A stretch of DNA of 64,000 bases from Roseobacter fucihabitans (GTDB lineage Bacteria; Pseudomonadota; Alphaproteobacteria; Rhodobacterales; Rhodobacteraceae). Where the stretch lies: positions 2,076,501 through 2,140,500 of the forward strand of contig NZ_CP143423.1 of the NCBI RefSeq assembly GCF_014337925.2, written 5' to 3'. A model generated the notes under the pieces. The model saw only the letters and a list, made by a program, of their open reading frames with translations, had not been told where the DNA came from and ran no database searches. The translations under genes were made by a program, and so were the position numbers. Shown one piece after another: positions 63,684 through 64,000 of the stretch (positions within the stretch are counted from its first letter, which is position 1; the number at the start of each line of letters is the position of its first letter).

Positions 63684-64000
63684 TCAGGCTGCCCAATGCA
63701 CGACCCCCCCTTTGATCACGGCCCCAATTGGAGCGTCCTGCGGCGGCAATGTCATCGCGCGCTCCAGGGCTGCGCGTTTGTCATCACCAAAAATCACCAG
63801 ATGTTTGTCCATCGCCCCCGCCAGCGCGGGCGCGCTCAGCGAGATGCGATCCTCTGGCTGGTCTGGCGGGCTCACCGCGCAAATCAACGGCGCATCACGC
63901 CCCATCGCCTCCGCCAATCCCGGCGCACCCGGAAACAGCGAGGCCGTATGCATATCCGCACCCATGCCCAGCAACAAAACCGAAATCGGCACCTCTCCGG
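63684..64000 (-). CDS. pgl: 6-phosphogluconolactonase, C-terminal part (cut by window end)
   Basis: The visible 105 residues are the C-terminal part of a 6-phosphogluconolactonase (DevB/SOL type). [18 protein letters not shown] is the family signature, and [11 protein letters not shown] and [17 protein letters not shown] follow. The reading frame remains open to the window end. The enzyme opens 6-phosphogluconolactone in the cytosol. It ends 3 bp before the pgi start, so the two are co-transcribed. Confidence 0.93.
   Translation of the reverse strand, partial: GEVPISVLLLGMGADMHTASLFPGAPGLAEAMGRDAPLICAVSPPDQPEDRISLSAPALAGAMDKHLVIFGDDKRAALERAMTLPPQDAPIGAVIKGGVVHWAA

Overview
The window is chromosomal DNA of an alphaproteobacterium, most likely of the Roseobacter group (Rhodobacterales). 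Support comes from a CckA-type hybrid kinase, an alphaproteobacterial SOS box (GTTC-N7-GTTC) before recA, an Irr-type ICE box before a suf operon, an IscR without the classical cysteine triad, and an acyl-CoA ligase that closely resembles DmdB of dimethylsulfoniopropionate degraders. The density of nested and decayed insertion sequences suggests an IS-rich relative such as Octadecabacter, but genus assignment is a guess.

Positions 1-26487 are essentially a phosphorus-acquisition region. After the tail of a gamma-carbonic-anhydrase-like gene and a PLP-dependent sulfur amino-acid enzyme come phoR, pstSCAB, phoU and phoB. Next are an IS30 remnant, a small secreted protein, and the phosphonate importer phnCDE1E2 coupled to a short-chain dehydrogenase, a hexapeptide acyltransferase and an acyltransferase of the PlsC superfamily. 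A decayed patch follows (frameshifted arsJ, truncated GAPDH, broken second acyltransferase). The C-P lyase set comes last: phnF, divergent from phnGHIJKLN, then a DUF1045 2H phosphoesterase and phnM. Candidate Pho boxes precede pstS, phnC and phnG, so one PhoR/PhoB circuit probably drives high-affinity phosphate uptake, phosphonate import and C-P bond cleavage together.

Positions 26574-29710 are an IS nest: a truncated IS3-family copy (IS407/IS2-like), an IS1595-family copy missing its 3' end, and a second IS3-family copy inserted inside the IS1595. Seven short hairpin elements (36-41 bp) lie in or at the ends of these transposase genes. They share a conserved 5' block (TGCCCGGCAG), a variable covarying stem and a conserved 3' GAGAGGG. 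Removing the five direct copies restores the transposase reading frames exactly, without target duplication. This is the most unusual feature of the window.

Positions 29785-37939 (minus strand) hold a suf iron-sulfur assembly operon: iscR, an IscS-type desulfurase, sufB, two small genes, sufC, sufD, two Yip1-like membrane proteins and sufS. The IS nest abuts its 3' end.

Positions 38121-64000 are mostly housekeeping: hydrolase, HD phosphohydrolase, icd, Lrp regulator, SMR transporter, typA, alaS, recA, cckA, an rRNA methyltransferase, guaB, agmatinase, an ASKHA/ferredoxin protein, a cytosine methyltransferase with a GIY-YIG nuclease (probable restriction-modification pair) beside tRNA-Gly(CCC), a DmdB-like CoA ligase, a thioesterase, pgi and the end of pgl.
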